Source: Undaria pinnatifida (lineage: Eukaryota; Sar; Phaeophyceae; Laminariales; Alariaceae). From it: a stretch of DNA of 64,000 nt. How positions within the stretch are numbered: the stretch's first letter is position 1; every line of letters starts with the position of its first letter. The notes under the pieces were generated by a model that was not told the origin of the DNA, did no database searches, and worked only from the letters and a program-made list of their open reading frames with translations. Shown one piece after another: positions 1 through 10,537 of the stretch. A program made the translations under genes and the position numbers. The stretch covers positions 10,819,709 through 10,883,708 of the forward strand of contig JABAKD010000008.1 in assembly GCA_012845835.1 (NCBI GenBank), written 5' to 3'.

Positions 1-139
1 CATTGCCTGAAGGCTGTCGCATTTATTGGTCTGCGTGGTCACGGGCGAGGAGGAAAACGAAGAGGAGAGCTATCTCTCGTTGGGGCGGCGTTGCTCAAGA
101 TAAATGCTGGGTGCTGTGTGTGGTAGTAATGATAATATA
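1..139. other. Unassigned left edge
   Basis: No gene, RNA or repeat was recognised here. The stretch runs into the T-rich end of the S2 SINE that follows. An ORF crosses it, but its sequence is mostly that of the repeat. Confidence 0.4.
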
Positions 140-478
140 CCTTTGCAACATTTTTTTTCTTCATCCCATTCATTATTCTCGCACCACTCTCGCGCTCCCT
201 CCCAGCAGTAACTCAGATCTGGGATCACATCGCGGGCCCTCCTCCTCCCTCCCCACTCCGGCACGTGCCTTCATTTTCATCGCGAGAAGAAGTCAGCATT
301 TTCTTCCGTCGTCGACTCGCGTCGAATTGTACCTACCCACGCTGCTAGGCGCTCTCAGCAGTTGACCCCTTTTTTGCCAATATAGTCAAATCTCGTCATG
401 GTGGGAATCGAACTCAAGGACAAACAAACGTTAGTGGTATTCGAGGGTAAAACCACTAAACCACCGGGGCGACCGGCT
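140..478 (-). mobile_element. S2 SINE with tRNA-like head
   Basis: Read on the minus strand, the head at about 478-395 starts GTCGCCCCGGTGG. It holds a pol III box A (TGGTTTAGTGG) and a box B (GAGTTCGATTCCC). The body with GTCGACG and CGCGATGAAAATGAAGGC segments follows, and the element ends in an A-rich stretch (T-rich on plus). The same body recurs at 54.2, 56.9, 58.7, 62.3 and 62.5 kb. Dispersal, a tRNA-like promoter and an A-rich 3' end indicate a tRNA-derived SINE. The ORFs here are by-products. Confidence 0.75.
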
Positions 479-608
479 GACAATTGAATAAAACAAAACA
501 GGATAGTTGCATACAGTGCCCGAAATTGTATGATATTACGATGGTTGACGCCGCGTTACCCAGAGAGGTGTTGCCTGTGCAGTGGTGTCAGTCAACCTTA
601 TTTACTGA

Positions 609-688
609 TGGAGCCTATCCTGTGACCACGGAGTTGATTATGCGAGTTCATGCGAGATCAACAACAACAACAACAACAACAACAACTG
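609..688 (+). mobile_element. S3 short element with (CAA)n tail
   Basis: The segment GAGCCTATCCTGTGACCACG, then TTGATTATGCGAGTTCATGC, ends in a run of CAA triplets. The same order is seen at 28.3 and 47.98 kb and, inverted, at 3.6, 48.85 and 49.68 kb. A variable 5' end and a simple (CAA)n 3' tail fit a retroposed short element. This copy lacks the 5' part seen at 28.3 kb. Confidence 0.6.
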
Positions 689-1005
689 CTGCTGCCCTTG
701 AAGCTCGGAATTTGAAAACAGCGTACCAGGTATATATCGTCGACTATTATCACCGATTATTTAGTGCTGTATCATCGATTGCTCGCGCACACGACATGTC
801 AAGAAGATACCTATTACCACCACTACTGTAGATTGCTGCTGTGCCATCGATTAGTACGCCACGCTTTGACCCGTTCTCGGAAAAAGAACTGCCCAGGAAT
901 CTAAAATCCAAAATCGTCGCCGCGATTCTCGGATGTGTTTTTTACCTCCCGTACGTAGTATCCGTCCGCGACAAGGTATAGGGGACGGATAAGTACGACG
1001 TTGGA
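689..1005. other. Unassigned stretch
   Basis: No gene recognised. A TACCAGGTA palindrome lies at 724-732; see the finding on this word. Confidence 0.4.
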
Positions 1006-1602
1006 CAGCGCCTTTCGAACAAAGTGATTGGACCGAGAAATCCTACAGCACTGCCCCCACTGAGCTACTAAATGACTCAATGACTCGGTAGCTCAGTGGG
1101 AAGTGCTACATACCCCGTCCCCAACGCCCCCTCCTTCCACCCACCACCCGCACCATCGCCTAGACCTAGCACCACGCGTACAGCAAACCCCTACATCAAT
1201 GCGACCTAACGACCTCCCCCCCCGCCCCCGGCCCCCCCCGCCACATTCCTCCCCCTCCCCCACAAGAAATATTTATAGTTTCCACGCACAAATAGACCTG
1301 CCCCAGCGCCTTTCGAACAAAGTGATTGGACCGAGAAATCCTACAGCACTGCCCCCACTGAGCTACTAAATAACTCAATGACTCGGTAGCTCAGTGGGTA
1401 GTGCTACATACCCCGTCCCCAACGCCCCCTCCTTCCACCCACCACCCGCACCATCGCCTAGACCTAGCACCACGCGTACAGCAAACCCCTACATCAATGC
1501 GACCTAACGACCTCCCCCCCCGCCCCCGGCCCCCCCCGCCACATTCCTCCCCCTCCCCCACAAGAAATATTTATAGTTTCCACGCACAAATAGACCTGCC
1601 CC
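1006..1602. repeat. 298-bp tandem duplication with internal hairpin
   Basis: The segment 1006-1303 is repeated almost exactly at 1304-1602. Each unit contains CCCACTGAGCTAC followed about 20 nt later by GTAGCTCAGTGGG, a perfect 13-bp inverted repeat. GTAGCTCAGTGGG also matches the tRNA box A consensus, but no box B follows at tRNA spacing. The C-rich part with CGCCTAGACCTAGCACCAC recurs inverted at 34.4 and 34.75 kb, so these units belong to the long form of the HC-A element. Confidence 0.8.
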
Positions 1603-2012
1603 ACCCGTCCCCTCCCCCCCCCTCCCCCCCTCCCGCCCCCCTTTTGATCAAAATCAGGCCCCCACGCCCTTAAAAACTCCGCCCTCCCCTCAACGGTTAT
1701 TCGACTTACAGGATTCACTTGATAAACTGATGCATTTCCTTCCACAGCTGTCAGATTTTGTCCCCTCAGAAACGGGTTTTATAGTTTCCGCGCACAGGCT
1801 GCCTAACATCACCCTGTTGACCCTGATAGCTACTCTGTAGTTGCAAGGGGAGTCGCCGACCTATATCCTTAATGAGGACACACAACCCGTAATGAGGACA
1901 CACAACCCGTAATACGCGCGATCGGAGTATCACACACAGCTTGCAAAGATTAGTTTCGACAAAATATTCGATCTCACAGCTGGAGTGTATTTTAATTTTT
2001 ATAATAATATGT
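1603..2012 (-). repeat. HC-A element, long form
   Basis: On the minus strand it reads from the hairpin core (about 1982-1937) through GATACTCCGATCGCGCG, the GGTCGGCGACTCCCCTTGC segment, GGGGACAAAATCTGACAGC and into a G-rich stretch. The order matches 2.97-3.43 kb and 33.78-34.17 kb. A short internal duplication of AATGAGGACACACAACCCGT is visible at 1872-1911. Confidence 0.75.
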
Positions 2013-2029
2013 TGAGCTACCAAAATAAC

Positions 2030-2418
2030 CATTCATAATGTCGTCAGCGCGCACGCTTGAAAAAGACAAATATGAAGTCGGTGAGAATCGAACTCACGGC
2101 ACATAGCACTACCCACTGTCACGTACGTGACAGTGTAACTCATTGGGGAATGCTAAAAAAACAAATACGCCGTATGTTTTTGAGTTCGTTAACTAATTCT
2201 CACCAACTTCGGAAGAGGGATCTCCGCAGCTATCCCCTCTCCACGTACTACTATAGTTAGTATTAATAGTACTCAGGAGAACACTAACAATTATCGTAAC
2301 CATTCACAATGTCTCCAGCGCGCACGCTCCTGAATACCAAATATGATCTCGGTGAGAATCGTACTCACTGCACATCCTTCGTTGGTTACATAGCACTATT
2401 ATACCCACTGAGCCGAAA
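2030..2418 (-). repeat. Two tandem tRNA-like units (SINE-like)
   Basis: Two related units about 270 bp apart share an ACCATTCA-AATG then CAGCGCGCACGCT segment followed by a tRNA-like end. On the minus strand the lower-coordinate unit (2077-2150) has a box B-like GAGTTCGATTCTCA. The other (2346-2415) has a box A-like TGGCTCAGTGGG (one base beyond the strand end is uncertain) and a box B-like GAGTACGATTCTC. They look like degenerate tRNA-derived SINE heads, not functional tRNA genes, because no full cloverleaf could be drawn. Confidence 0.5.
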
Positions 2419-2556
2419 GGAAACGACACACAGCAGTAGTAGTAGCTATGATAGGGCAAGCGCTTGGAGGCGGCCATGAAAAAAGCATCGTCGGGAAGAG
2501 ATTTAGATGCCTATTTGGAAATGTTGTCCCTCATTCAATATAAATATTTTAAGGAC

Positions 2557-2606
2557 GTCAGCCGTGAGTTCGACAAATTTCGGGTCAATACTCATCTTAT
2601 TTGTTC
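2557..2606 (+). repeat. HC-B hairpin core
   Basis: GACGTCAGCCGTGAGTTCGA followed by the TCAATACTCATCTT end of the core. It lacks the usual GCAAGCTG end, so it is a partial copy of HC subtype B. Sequence from 2606 to 2930 shows an A-rich tract but no recognisable gene. Confidence 0.7.
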
Positions 2607-2934
2607 GTTCAAGCTCTGCATATGCCAAGATCCAAGAATAGCTCGGGCGTATAACGCCCAAAAAAAAAAAAAAAAAACACACTTTTCGCGTGTTTCGCTC
2701 AGCGTCTATCCGCGTTCACGTCGACGTACGGAACGGATACGGCAGGGCGAGGAGCGTTGGAGCCGCCCCCCGAAGACGGCGCTCTATCGAAGCTATTTGA
2801 CCGAGAATTCCAGTTCCGAGAATCGCGTACTGAGACCTAGACGAAAAAAACTCCTTACCGAATCCCCCGAAAAAAAAATGTTCATATATAGCAAACCCCT
2901 ACATCTATGCGACATGATTTAAAAATACAAACTT

Positions 2935-3430
2935 TCGCCCCCCCCCCCCCCCCCCCCCCCCCCTCCTCCCCCTCGAACGCTCCGCCCTCTCCTCACTGGT
3001 TGTACGACGTACAGGATAGGATTTATAGTTGCCATGCACAGATTGAGCTGCCCCCTCCCCCCCCCGCTCCCTCTTGATCAAACCCAGCCCCCCACGTCCT
3101 TAAAAACTCCGCCCTCCCCTCACCGGTTACCTGATATTCGGTTTACAGGATTCACTTGATAAACTGATGTATTTCCTTCCACAGCTGTCAGATTTTGTCC
3201 CCCTCAAAAACGGGTTTTATAGTTTCTGCGCACAGACTGACTAGCATCACCCTGTTGACCCTGATAGCTACACTGTAGTTGCAAGGGGAGTCGCAAACCT
3301 ATATCCTTAATTAGGACATACAACCCGTAATACGCGCGATCGGAGTATCACACACAGCTTGCAAAGATGAGTTTCGACAACATTTTCGATCTCACAGCTG
3401 GAGTGTATTTTTATTTTTATAATATATTTA
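2935..3430 (-). repeat. HC-A element with poly-C tract
   Basis: A run of about 29 C residues at 2936-2963 is followed by the same blocks as at 1603-2012, ending in the hairpin core at 3352-3402. On the minus strand this is poly-G, so this family carries G-quadruplex-prone DNA at a fixed relative place (compare 34.13 and 34.35 kb). A second, more diverged core lies at 3455-3511. Confidence 0.75.
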
Positions 3431-3624
3431 TACGATACGCGCGATCGAAGTATCACATGCAGCTTGCTAGTATTATATGAGTTCCGACGAAAATCTCGGT
3501 TTCACAGCTGGATCGTCTTTCATTTTTTATTCAATTGTTATTATTTTTGCTCCGATGATATAGCGTAGATGCCGTTCCGATGTAATAAATCGAATATCCT
3601 TGAAATTTTTTTTATTCAATTGTT

Positions 3625-3720
3625 GCTGTTCTCGCATTCACTCGCATTAATCAAGTCCGTGGTCGCAGGACAGACTCCAGTCATTCTGGAGTGGAAGAAT
3701 ACCCCAGGGGAAAAACTAGA
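3625..3720 (-). mobile_element. S3 element, inverted
   Basis: Contains GAGTGACTGGAG-like and GTCCTGCGACCACGGACTTG blocks on the minus strand, ending in TTAATGCGAGTGAATGCGAG and a short A-rich tail. It is the same family as 28.33 kb, with the 5' CTGGGGTATTCTTCCACTCC part present. It ends about 70 bp before the Tim21-like exon. Confidence 0.55.
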
Positions 3721-3790
3721 GCAAACCGAAAGTATATCTGCCCCCAACTCTCCCCACATGTCCCCCACCTGTGCGTGCCGCCCGCTGCAG

Positions 3791-3970
3791 ACCGCCAACC
3801 ACTTCGGGACTCCTCTGAAAGTGTACGGTCGCGACAACAACCGACACCGCGAAGGGCGGCGGAATTTCGTAGAGCACGTGGACCATGAGGACCCAGTCGA
3901 CAAAAGCAAGCGATCCAGGGTTCGCTTTAATGTGGAGGGCCCCCATGGACACGGAATGGCGTACGCTGAG
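3791..3970 (+). CDS. Tim21-like mitochondrial protein, exon n-1
   Basis: A 180-nt exon of 60 codons, open from a CGCCCGCTGCAG acceptor to a GAG|GTACGT donor. Its translation holds FGTPLKVYG near the start, then GRRNFVEH, SRVRFNVEGPHGHG and AYAE. This order (a TPLK turn, a GRRN basic loop, an RVRF strand and a G-P-x-G-x-G turn) is the intermembrane-space domain pattern of Tim21, the TIM23-complex subunit that links import to TOM and the respiratory chain; the Coa1 family is a related alternative. It joins in phase 0 to the exon at 6161. Upstream exons, which should encode the presequence and membrane span, were not found in 1-3790. The family call is recognition from sequence pattern only. Confidence 0.7.
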
Positions 3971-6160
3971 GTACGTGCTGTATGTAGTACACCTTGCTTG
4001 CCGATGCGAAGCAAAATAAGTCAGTGGGCGGTAGAATTATTGCCCCTTGACGGATCACGGTTCGTCAAGGAAATCCCCACTCTATAGAAACTACCAGGTA
4101 TAACATTGCGTCTAAAGCGGCCGTGATGGGACAAAAGTAGACCGTCAACTGTTGTTGTGTGTCAAAGGCACTGCTGTACTGCCAGTTTCCGTGAACAGCA
4201 GTTGAACGTAGACACGTGCTACGATCGAGGCATAATAGCGCTTTTGCGCTAAATATATTTTCTGGATGACGACGGGACTTCTGATTAACCCAATATCGCC
4301 GGAAAGTTGTGCTTGTTTTGCTACAGTGCCTGTCACTGTACTTAGCTCTTTATGGGGGGGTTGGAGTAAATTTATTTTTTCCATCAGGGAAACTCGAGTT
4401 CACCAGCGTTTTTTTTTTTTAGGTGCACAGCGACGTTGGGCACCTCTTATTCTGAAATATGGTCAGCAAAAAATACTGACCTGTTGAATTACGGCCAGAG
4501 ACCCGTTTTTTCCTATAGGAAACGAAGTCGTTAATTTCCTACAGGAAAAAAAAAGTCAACTTCGGATTCACCTATGACACCCCCATATTGTTCCCCCTCG
4601 GCTCTCTCCGTACTTGCAAGGAAAACAAGACTTTTATCTTTTTTTCGAAAATATTATTTTTTTACCGAGGAGTAGGGATCTGAAAAATGGTAAAAATCGG
4701 AACCAACCGTACTAATATCAATTTCACTTGATGGAGAAAATCAATTTTCACCACTCCCCCCAAAACAAGGGAAATATTATTATGAATCCGGAACCGATAA
4801 GAATAATATGGTGCTTGTTGTTCATAGAGAGAATTCGGCGTTATGGTTCATAGTTTTTCTTGGCGGAGTACGTACGTAGCTTACTTTGACCGCAGCAGCT
4901 GGCATTGTTTGGTTGATCGCGCTTGTGGACATACCGAGTGGATATACCGCACGGGACGGTGCTGGCATACTCGTAGAACACGCGAACAGACAGAGCTGTT
5001 GTTTACAACTGGACAGCGGTCGCTCACTGGGCCAGATAATTCGTGATTTCGTTATTCTCGAGTTTATCGCTAGACGGCGAATCGGGGAATTAGCGAGAGC
5101 AAAAAGCAACATCGAAGGCGAAGTGCTTCATACGAAGCACAGGAAGCGAGCACCTCCCCCTCAAAAAGAGCAAATTGCAGTAGTGACCGGCACTGTTGTA
5201 GATTATTCGGTGTATGCTTGATTAGACCGTGGGATTGCGTGTTCATCGGGTCGGGTTGCACTTTTTGTTTTTCCCTCTCTTATTTTTTTCTTTGTCCGGG
5301 CGAGGTATAGAGCTCCACAAGCAAGGAGCTTCACAAAAGGGGCACCTACGGTAGCTTGCGTCCGTACCCCATGCATAGCCCTCTTTTGACTTGCGTGATG
5401 GTTACCTTTTGCTACGACTTCCCCCTGGCCTTCGTCGGGATGTGCTCCTCCAAGCAGCGCTTTTTCCTGTTTTTTTGTTCTTGTGTGTGTTTTATCGTCG
5501 TGCTTCCTGCTGCTGAAGGGCGCTGGGGTGGTGGTGGTGGTGCTGCTGCTGCTGCTCGAACTGTAAAATAGGTGCTTCGTACAGAAGCTGTGTAAGAGGG
5601 TCCATGAACTTTCTCCGGTTGCTTGCTTTGCTTGACTTTGCAGATCAACCGCTGGCCGCCCCTTTGGCGTCAACCACTCTTTAACAGTTGGTTTGGTGAG
5701 ACTCGTTTTTGCGATCCGCCCTTCTGTAGTACGCATTTTTTTGCGATTGCAGCCGCGGCTTCGCAGTGATGGTGTGCGGCGGAACCTCCGCGCGTCGGCA
5801 CACATTATATATATCACATGGTACACAGGGCACCTTTGTATCGTGTGTCACTCCGTAGGATAGGATGGATGCCGCTAGGAAATCGCGCGCTATACAGGAC
5901 ATTTGTAACTGTTGTGAAGTTTTGTGCGTTGGTGACCGGTTGTCGTATAGTCTGGCTTCAGCGATCTTGGGAAGGGTTCCTACTACTTGGCGTCGTGTGA
6001 GTATGAAACCCGCCTTCGCTCACAATACGTACTTCCGATATGTGTGTTTCGTTGTTCTGCAGCAGAACCCAGAGGCGTCGTTTCCGGCAAACGGCACGAG
6101 TAAGCTTGTGTCCGACGTTCACTCCCTCCGCGTTTTCGTTTTGTCTTTCGACTCTCACAG
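3971..6160 (+). other. Intron of the Tim21-like gene
   Basis: A 2190-bp intron with a GTACGT donor and a pyrimidine-rich TCTTTCGACTCTCACAG acceptor. It holds an M1-like stretch near 4209-4300, beginning CGTGCTACGATCGAGG. It also holds two unrelated open frames, 4886-5221 (+) and 5203-5826 (-), with no recognisable domain. Nothing else was recognised. Confidence 0.6.
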
Positions 6161-6325
6161 GTGTCGAACAAGATGGCGGCGGGGGAGTGGGTCTACCTTT
6201 GTGTGCAGGACTTGCAGACGGGCCACGTCATCACCCTCCACGACAACCGCGCGATGCTGATTGCGCAGGCCCAGGCCGGCTCTGACGAGGAGAAGAACGC
6301 CTTCCGCAAAATGCTCGGTCAATAA
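6161..6325 (+). CDS. Tim21-like mitochondrial protein, last exon
   Basis: The exon starts after CTCTCACAG at 6160 and ends at TAA (6323-6325), giving 54 codons. It begins VSNKMAAGEWVYLCVQD and continues GHVITLHDNR. After the AYAE end of the previous exon this supplies the next expected elements of a Tim21-type domain: a strand ending GEWVYLCV, then a strand-turn with an ITL-DNR end. The join at 3970/6161 falls between codons (phase 0). The tail, with QAQAGSDEEKNAFRKMLGQ, is hydrophilic and may be lineage-specific. An alternative 5' exon (5865-5996) also joins in phase 0; see findings. Confidence 0.72.
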   Translation: MSNKMAAGEWVYLCVQDLQTGHVITLHDNRAMLIAQAQAGSDEEKNAFRKMLGQ

Positions 6326-6330
6326 GTATA

Positions 6331-6665
6331 TGGAGGCTTCTTTCCTTCCCTTGCGACTTTTTGCACTGGCGGGAGTTCTACTTTCTTTTTTGCATGTCTC
6401 CGAGGCGGCAGCGGCAGCGGCGGCAGCAGCAGCAGGCCCGGGTACCCCACCGTTTGGAATGGCGTTGCTTATAGTTAGTGTTTTTGTGTGCCGCCACATA
6501 CTTTTGTGGAGGCTTTCCTTCCCTCATGACTCGTTGCACTGGCGGGAGTTCGATGTATGTTGCATGTCTCCAGGGTGGCAACAGCAGGGCCGGGTTAACC
6601 CCGCTGGTTGGCGTGGTGTCGCTTTCAGTTATTATACTTTTTTTCGCCGCCACGGATTGCAAGAC
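6331..6665. repeat. Degenerate tandem repeat, about 178-bp spacing
   Basis: GGAGGCTTCTTTCCTTCCC, then TGCACTGGCGGGAGTTC, then TGCATGTCTCC appear at about 6331-6400. The same order recurs at about 6509-6575, with a third partial unit ending in GCCGCCACG. It lies directly behind the stop codon of the Tim21-like gene, so it may form its 3' UTR. Confidence 0.6.
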
Positions 6666-8099
6666 GCAAACACGTGAAATTCCCCGAGCGCGATGGTCAA
6701 TCCGCGGTGAAAATTTGGCCTACACTCTTCTTTTTTTTCGCTTTGGGACCTGCGGCGCTGTGCAAACTGATCAAAGTCGCCGTTACGGCGAAGGAGGAGT
6801 GTTTGGACACTCCCAATCGGCACAACAACCCCGTCCCCCCGCCGCCCCTGTCCACATCTGTCCGCTTTCTTCGAAAACCCGCGGATCACCGATCACCAAA
6901 CATTGAAGCGGCTTCTGCGACATGTCGTATGCCAAGAGACTCAGACCCCGGCTCTTTATTCCCACGGTACGCTGGGTGGGTGTCAGGCCTCGACTGATGC
7001 TCGTTGTCTTGTACGCGGCTACCAAATAGTTTGTAACCTCTCACTCCCTCCTCCTAAAAGAGGCCGCAGGGATTTTTTATACAGCACTCCCTCCAATTCA
7101 AGAGGCCGTTCCTTTTTCTTTAAAAAAAAAAACTAAAACTACACTGCGGCTGTGAGGTCGAGGATCCTGTCGAAACTCATATTGCAAGCTGCGTGTGATA
7201 CTTTGCTAGCGGCCACATAGAATGAAAAATAAATATAAAATGGAAGATAGCGTTTCATATTTCGGACTATAGTATTTCCTGAGCGTTTCTGCCCGGTGCA
7301 GCGAGTCCCCTCATGTCCCGGCCACGGTACGCGGGTTGGGCGGTGTTCATTTGGCCCTGTGCGTGTGCTGGGTGCGTTTGCTACGCAAAATGAAGCGTTC
7401 TAGCCCCAGTTCAAGGTGCGGGTTGTACGTTGTGTGATGCAAGTCTGCTCTCAAGCCCCGATAACTGTGCTTCTTCATCGCCGATTAGCTGTGCTGTACG
7501 TGAGGACTTGATGTGATGTGTGCGTCATGATCATGTTCAGACATCCATGAAACCCGGAGCCACGTTGGTGGATGATGTGGAGACGAGAATTGGGGGGACC
7601 CCTCATTTTTTGCGTCAGGCACTATCTAGTGACGGGCACGCTCTCCTGCTGCTCTGCTGCTGATGCCGCTGCTGCTATTTCTTTTCTTGTACCAAACTTG
7701 CTATTATCATACCTCGAGTTATCTACCGTTTTAGGCAGACACAGCTGGCACCAGGCCCTCATCATAAGACCCCATTAGCTGCGGATCTTCCACACGTATT
7801 GTTGCTGAAATTGGTATCCCTCCTCGTCCGACCGTCCGACCTACCTAAGTAGTAATCAAGTAAACCGGGGAACAACACGACCATGCATATCGTTGGCGCT
7901 GCGTTATAGTACACATTATTAGCAGCTGCGGTACCTTAGTCGCCACGGGGACGCTGCCTCCATATATCTGGTGTTGCTCCGTGCACACTGCTGCCAGCGG
8001 CGAGAGACGCCCCATCCATCTCGGTTCACAAAAAGCGACACATACCGACAAACCTCCGGATACCTCCTGCGCCCTTTATGGGTTGTCCAGGTGTTATTT
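6666..8099. other. Unassigned stretch with one hairpin core
   Basis: An HC core lies at 7147-7194 on plus (GGCTGTGAGGTCGA, then TCGAAACTCATATTGCAAGC). It is followed by a short GATACTT end and the usual flanks are missing. The remaining sequence has no recognisable gene; the open frames are short and lack domain character. Confidence 0.45.
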
Positions 8100-8114
8100 T
8101 CTAAGCGCTTTAAT

Positions 8115-8420
8115 CAAGTCAACAACTTTAATAATCAAGTCAAAATACATACGACACGTGCCGACGGCGTGCGCGCCGTCATTTTGCCACGTATTATAAT
8201 CAAGTTAAAATACATGCGACACGTACGGATGGCGGATGCCGACAATGTTTCACGTACTTTCATCAATTCAAAACGCATGCGATACGTACTGACGGCGTGC
8301 GCCAACGATTTCTACGTACTTTAATCAAATCAAAACACACGCGGCACGTACCGACGGCGGGCGCCGACAATTTTCTACGTACTAAAGCCAAGTCAAAACA
8401 CATGCGACACGTATCATACT
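8115..8420. repeat. Minisatellite, about 63-bp unit, five copies
   Basis: Units start at roughly 8134, 8199, 8262, 8324 and 8385. Each has AATCAAGTCAAAA-CA, then GACACGTACCGACGGCG and a -TTTCTACGTACT end. The unit is close to 21 codons, which keeps one plus frame open across several units with a repeated K-x-x-RHV-TA peptide. No start or flanking domain supports a gene, so it is called a minisatellite. Confidence 0.7.
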
Positions 8421-9229
8421 ACGTCGTGAGCCGACAGCGAAAAATCGCCTTTCCCGGCAATTTGGCGCAAAAATCCACCCCGTACCAACCACGCCACCGA
8501 GCCTCCTAACTCACTGAAACCGTTTCGCCCATCGGGCACGCACTCTCACGATAAAACGATAAAAAACACGCACGCAAACAACATACATAAAACGGGCCAA
8601 GGCAGTATCACTTCACTTCGATCGTCGACCGCCAATAAAAAAAATAATCCTATTCAGGAAAACATGGTGCCCAAATTAGTCAGCGTGCAATTCAGGCAAC
8701 CCCTGATACACAACACGGGCCAAGGAGTCTTAACACGGGTCTCTAATGAGACGGCTGCTAGTCACAACCCCCCCGATCACCTTCTGCAAACAGGCGCGAT
8801 GGTCCTCGCCCGAACAAAATGCGACGCCTGCACAATGAATTCACTACCCCCGTAGCCTGCGCCCCCTACTCATCTCGTCCAGGCCCACGAGCTTCAACAG
8901 GGCCACATACGTGCTACCATAGGGGTGCACCAAAGCTCTCTGACAAGCTTCCTCGCTTCAGGAACTCTCCATATCTCACCCAAAAAGTCGCTTATGAGAA
9001 GAAACGGAAGCGCCATACACCCGAGCAACAATCCCATGGCCTACAGATGAACGAAAAAAAAGATCATCGCGAAAAAATACAAACGGCATTCCACCCAATA
9101 TTTCTTAGTACATAGCTCCTTAGTTGAAGACCCCTTCTCTCGGCCAGATATCAATGTTTGGCCCGAAAAAAACTACCCTTGGTAGCAAGCGTCGGCCGGA
9201 GCCCCGTCAAGTCAGCAAACGCTTTGGCC

Positions 9230-9420
9230 AAAAAGTGCTACGACAGAGGTAGCACTTTTTCGGCGGGCAAAATATTTTCGAAATGACGGAACTTCGTTAA
9301 CTTAAAAGCGTCGGAAAGTTCAAAGCGTTGCTACAAAATGGGTTGGTTTTTTATATACCTAGGGCATAACGGGTTTGATCATCGGTTTGCATTTTCAGTT
9401 TACTCGGAAACAGTTTCAAC
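9230..9420 (+). mobile_element. M1 MITE copy, 5' part
   Basis: Starts with a perfect 12-bp inverted repeat: AAAAAGTGCTAC at 9230-9241, GACAGAG loop, GTAGCACTTTTT at 9249-9260. It then follows the M1 order (TTCGAAATGACGGAACTTCG, then GCGTCGGAAA, then ATACCTAGGGCAT). The far end is not recognisable. The stretch 8421-9229 shows no gene. Confidence 0.55.
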
Positions 9421-9471
9421 GGTGAGGTATGGAGCTCGTGGCACGCGTCATCAACGCCGCCGGAACTGGCA

Positions 9472-10506
9472 TCAAGCGCTTGTACCGCCCGCCTCAAGTT
9501 TTATGCCCCCACCGCTCTGTCCTTGAGACCCGAACCACGAAAACGCCTCCTCCGATCCCTCCGACTCTTGCGAAGCTTCAACCTTGGCCTGCCTCCGACC
9601 AAAGCTCCTAGTGCGGGTACTACCGCCGGTCCCGCCCCCACGCGTCGTCACCGGCGCTCTGCTGTCATCTTTTTCTCCTCTTCTCGAACGCCTGCGGTTT
9701 CGGTTCACTTCTGGACCCTCCTCCACCGCCGCCGCCGCCAACGCGCCTGGTTCTGCCGCTGCCGCTACCGTCGGTGCAGCCATTGCGGGTACCCCAAGGG
9801 CGTTCTCCTCAACAGTATCACCGGTGTCCGCCATGTCATCATCATCGTCGCCCTCCTCATCCCCCTCGTGCTCCTCCTCCTCTCCGGGATTCACTGTGCC
9901 GCTACTACCCTCCTCTTGTCGCCCCGCCCCGCCCCCCTTGCCAGCCTCGCCGGTACACGCTGATCGCGCCTTTCCCCGCTGCTCCGCCCCCACCCCCCCC
10001 GCACGACACTCCCAGCCAGCCGGGTCTCGATCGTCGATCTCCGTTTTCGGCCCACGAAGCACAAATCTTGAAACGGCCGAGGTCCGCCTCGGCTCTGGAC
10101 CTGGCCCTGACTCAGCAGCGGCGGACCTATGGGCGCCCGCTCCTCCGGAGCGAGACCGTTCAACTTGACGGTGGGAACCAAAACCGTTCCTTGCGCTGCC
10201 CCCCCTCCCGTCCACTTCGATCACTTCTCGCTCCCGGCCGCGGAAGACGCCGTTACCATAGGCATCGCCGACTGCTAACCCAATCGCGGTGGCGGTGATA
10301 CCCCCACGACCATCAGCAGCGGGGGAAGACCCTTCCTCGGTGGAAAGCGCCGGCGGCGAAAGCGGTTCTCCGATCGATGGCGGCGTCGGGGAAGAGCAGG
10401 GGGAGTGAGAGCGGTGATTTTCTTTCCGCAGCACACCCCTCCCTTCGCCCCCAAGATTCGAGCAGCTACCGTTACCTCTAGCTCGCTTCCTTCCGCCGCC
10501 GCCATT

Positions 10507-10537
<31 letters not shown>

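Noticed and set aside
5203-5826. 207-codon minus-strand ORF with Ser/Thr run
   Set aside because: Low complexity, no domain, inside the intron of the Tim21-like gene; no splice or start support.
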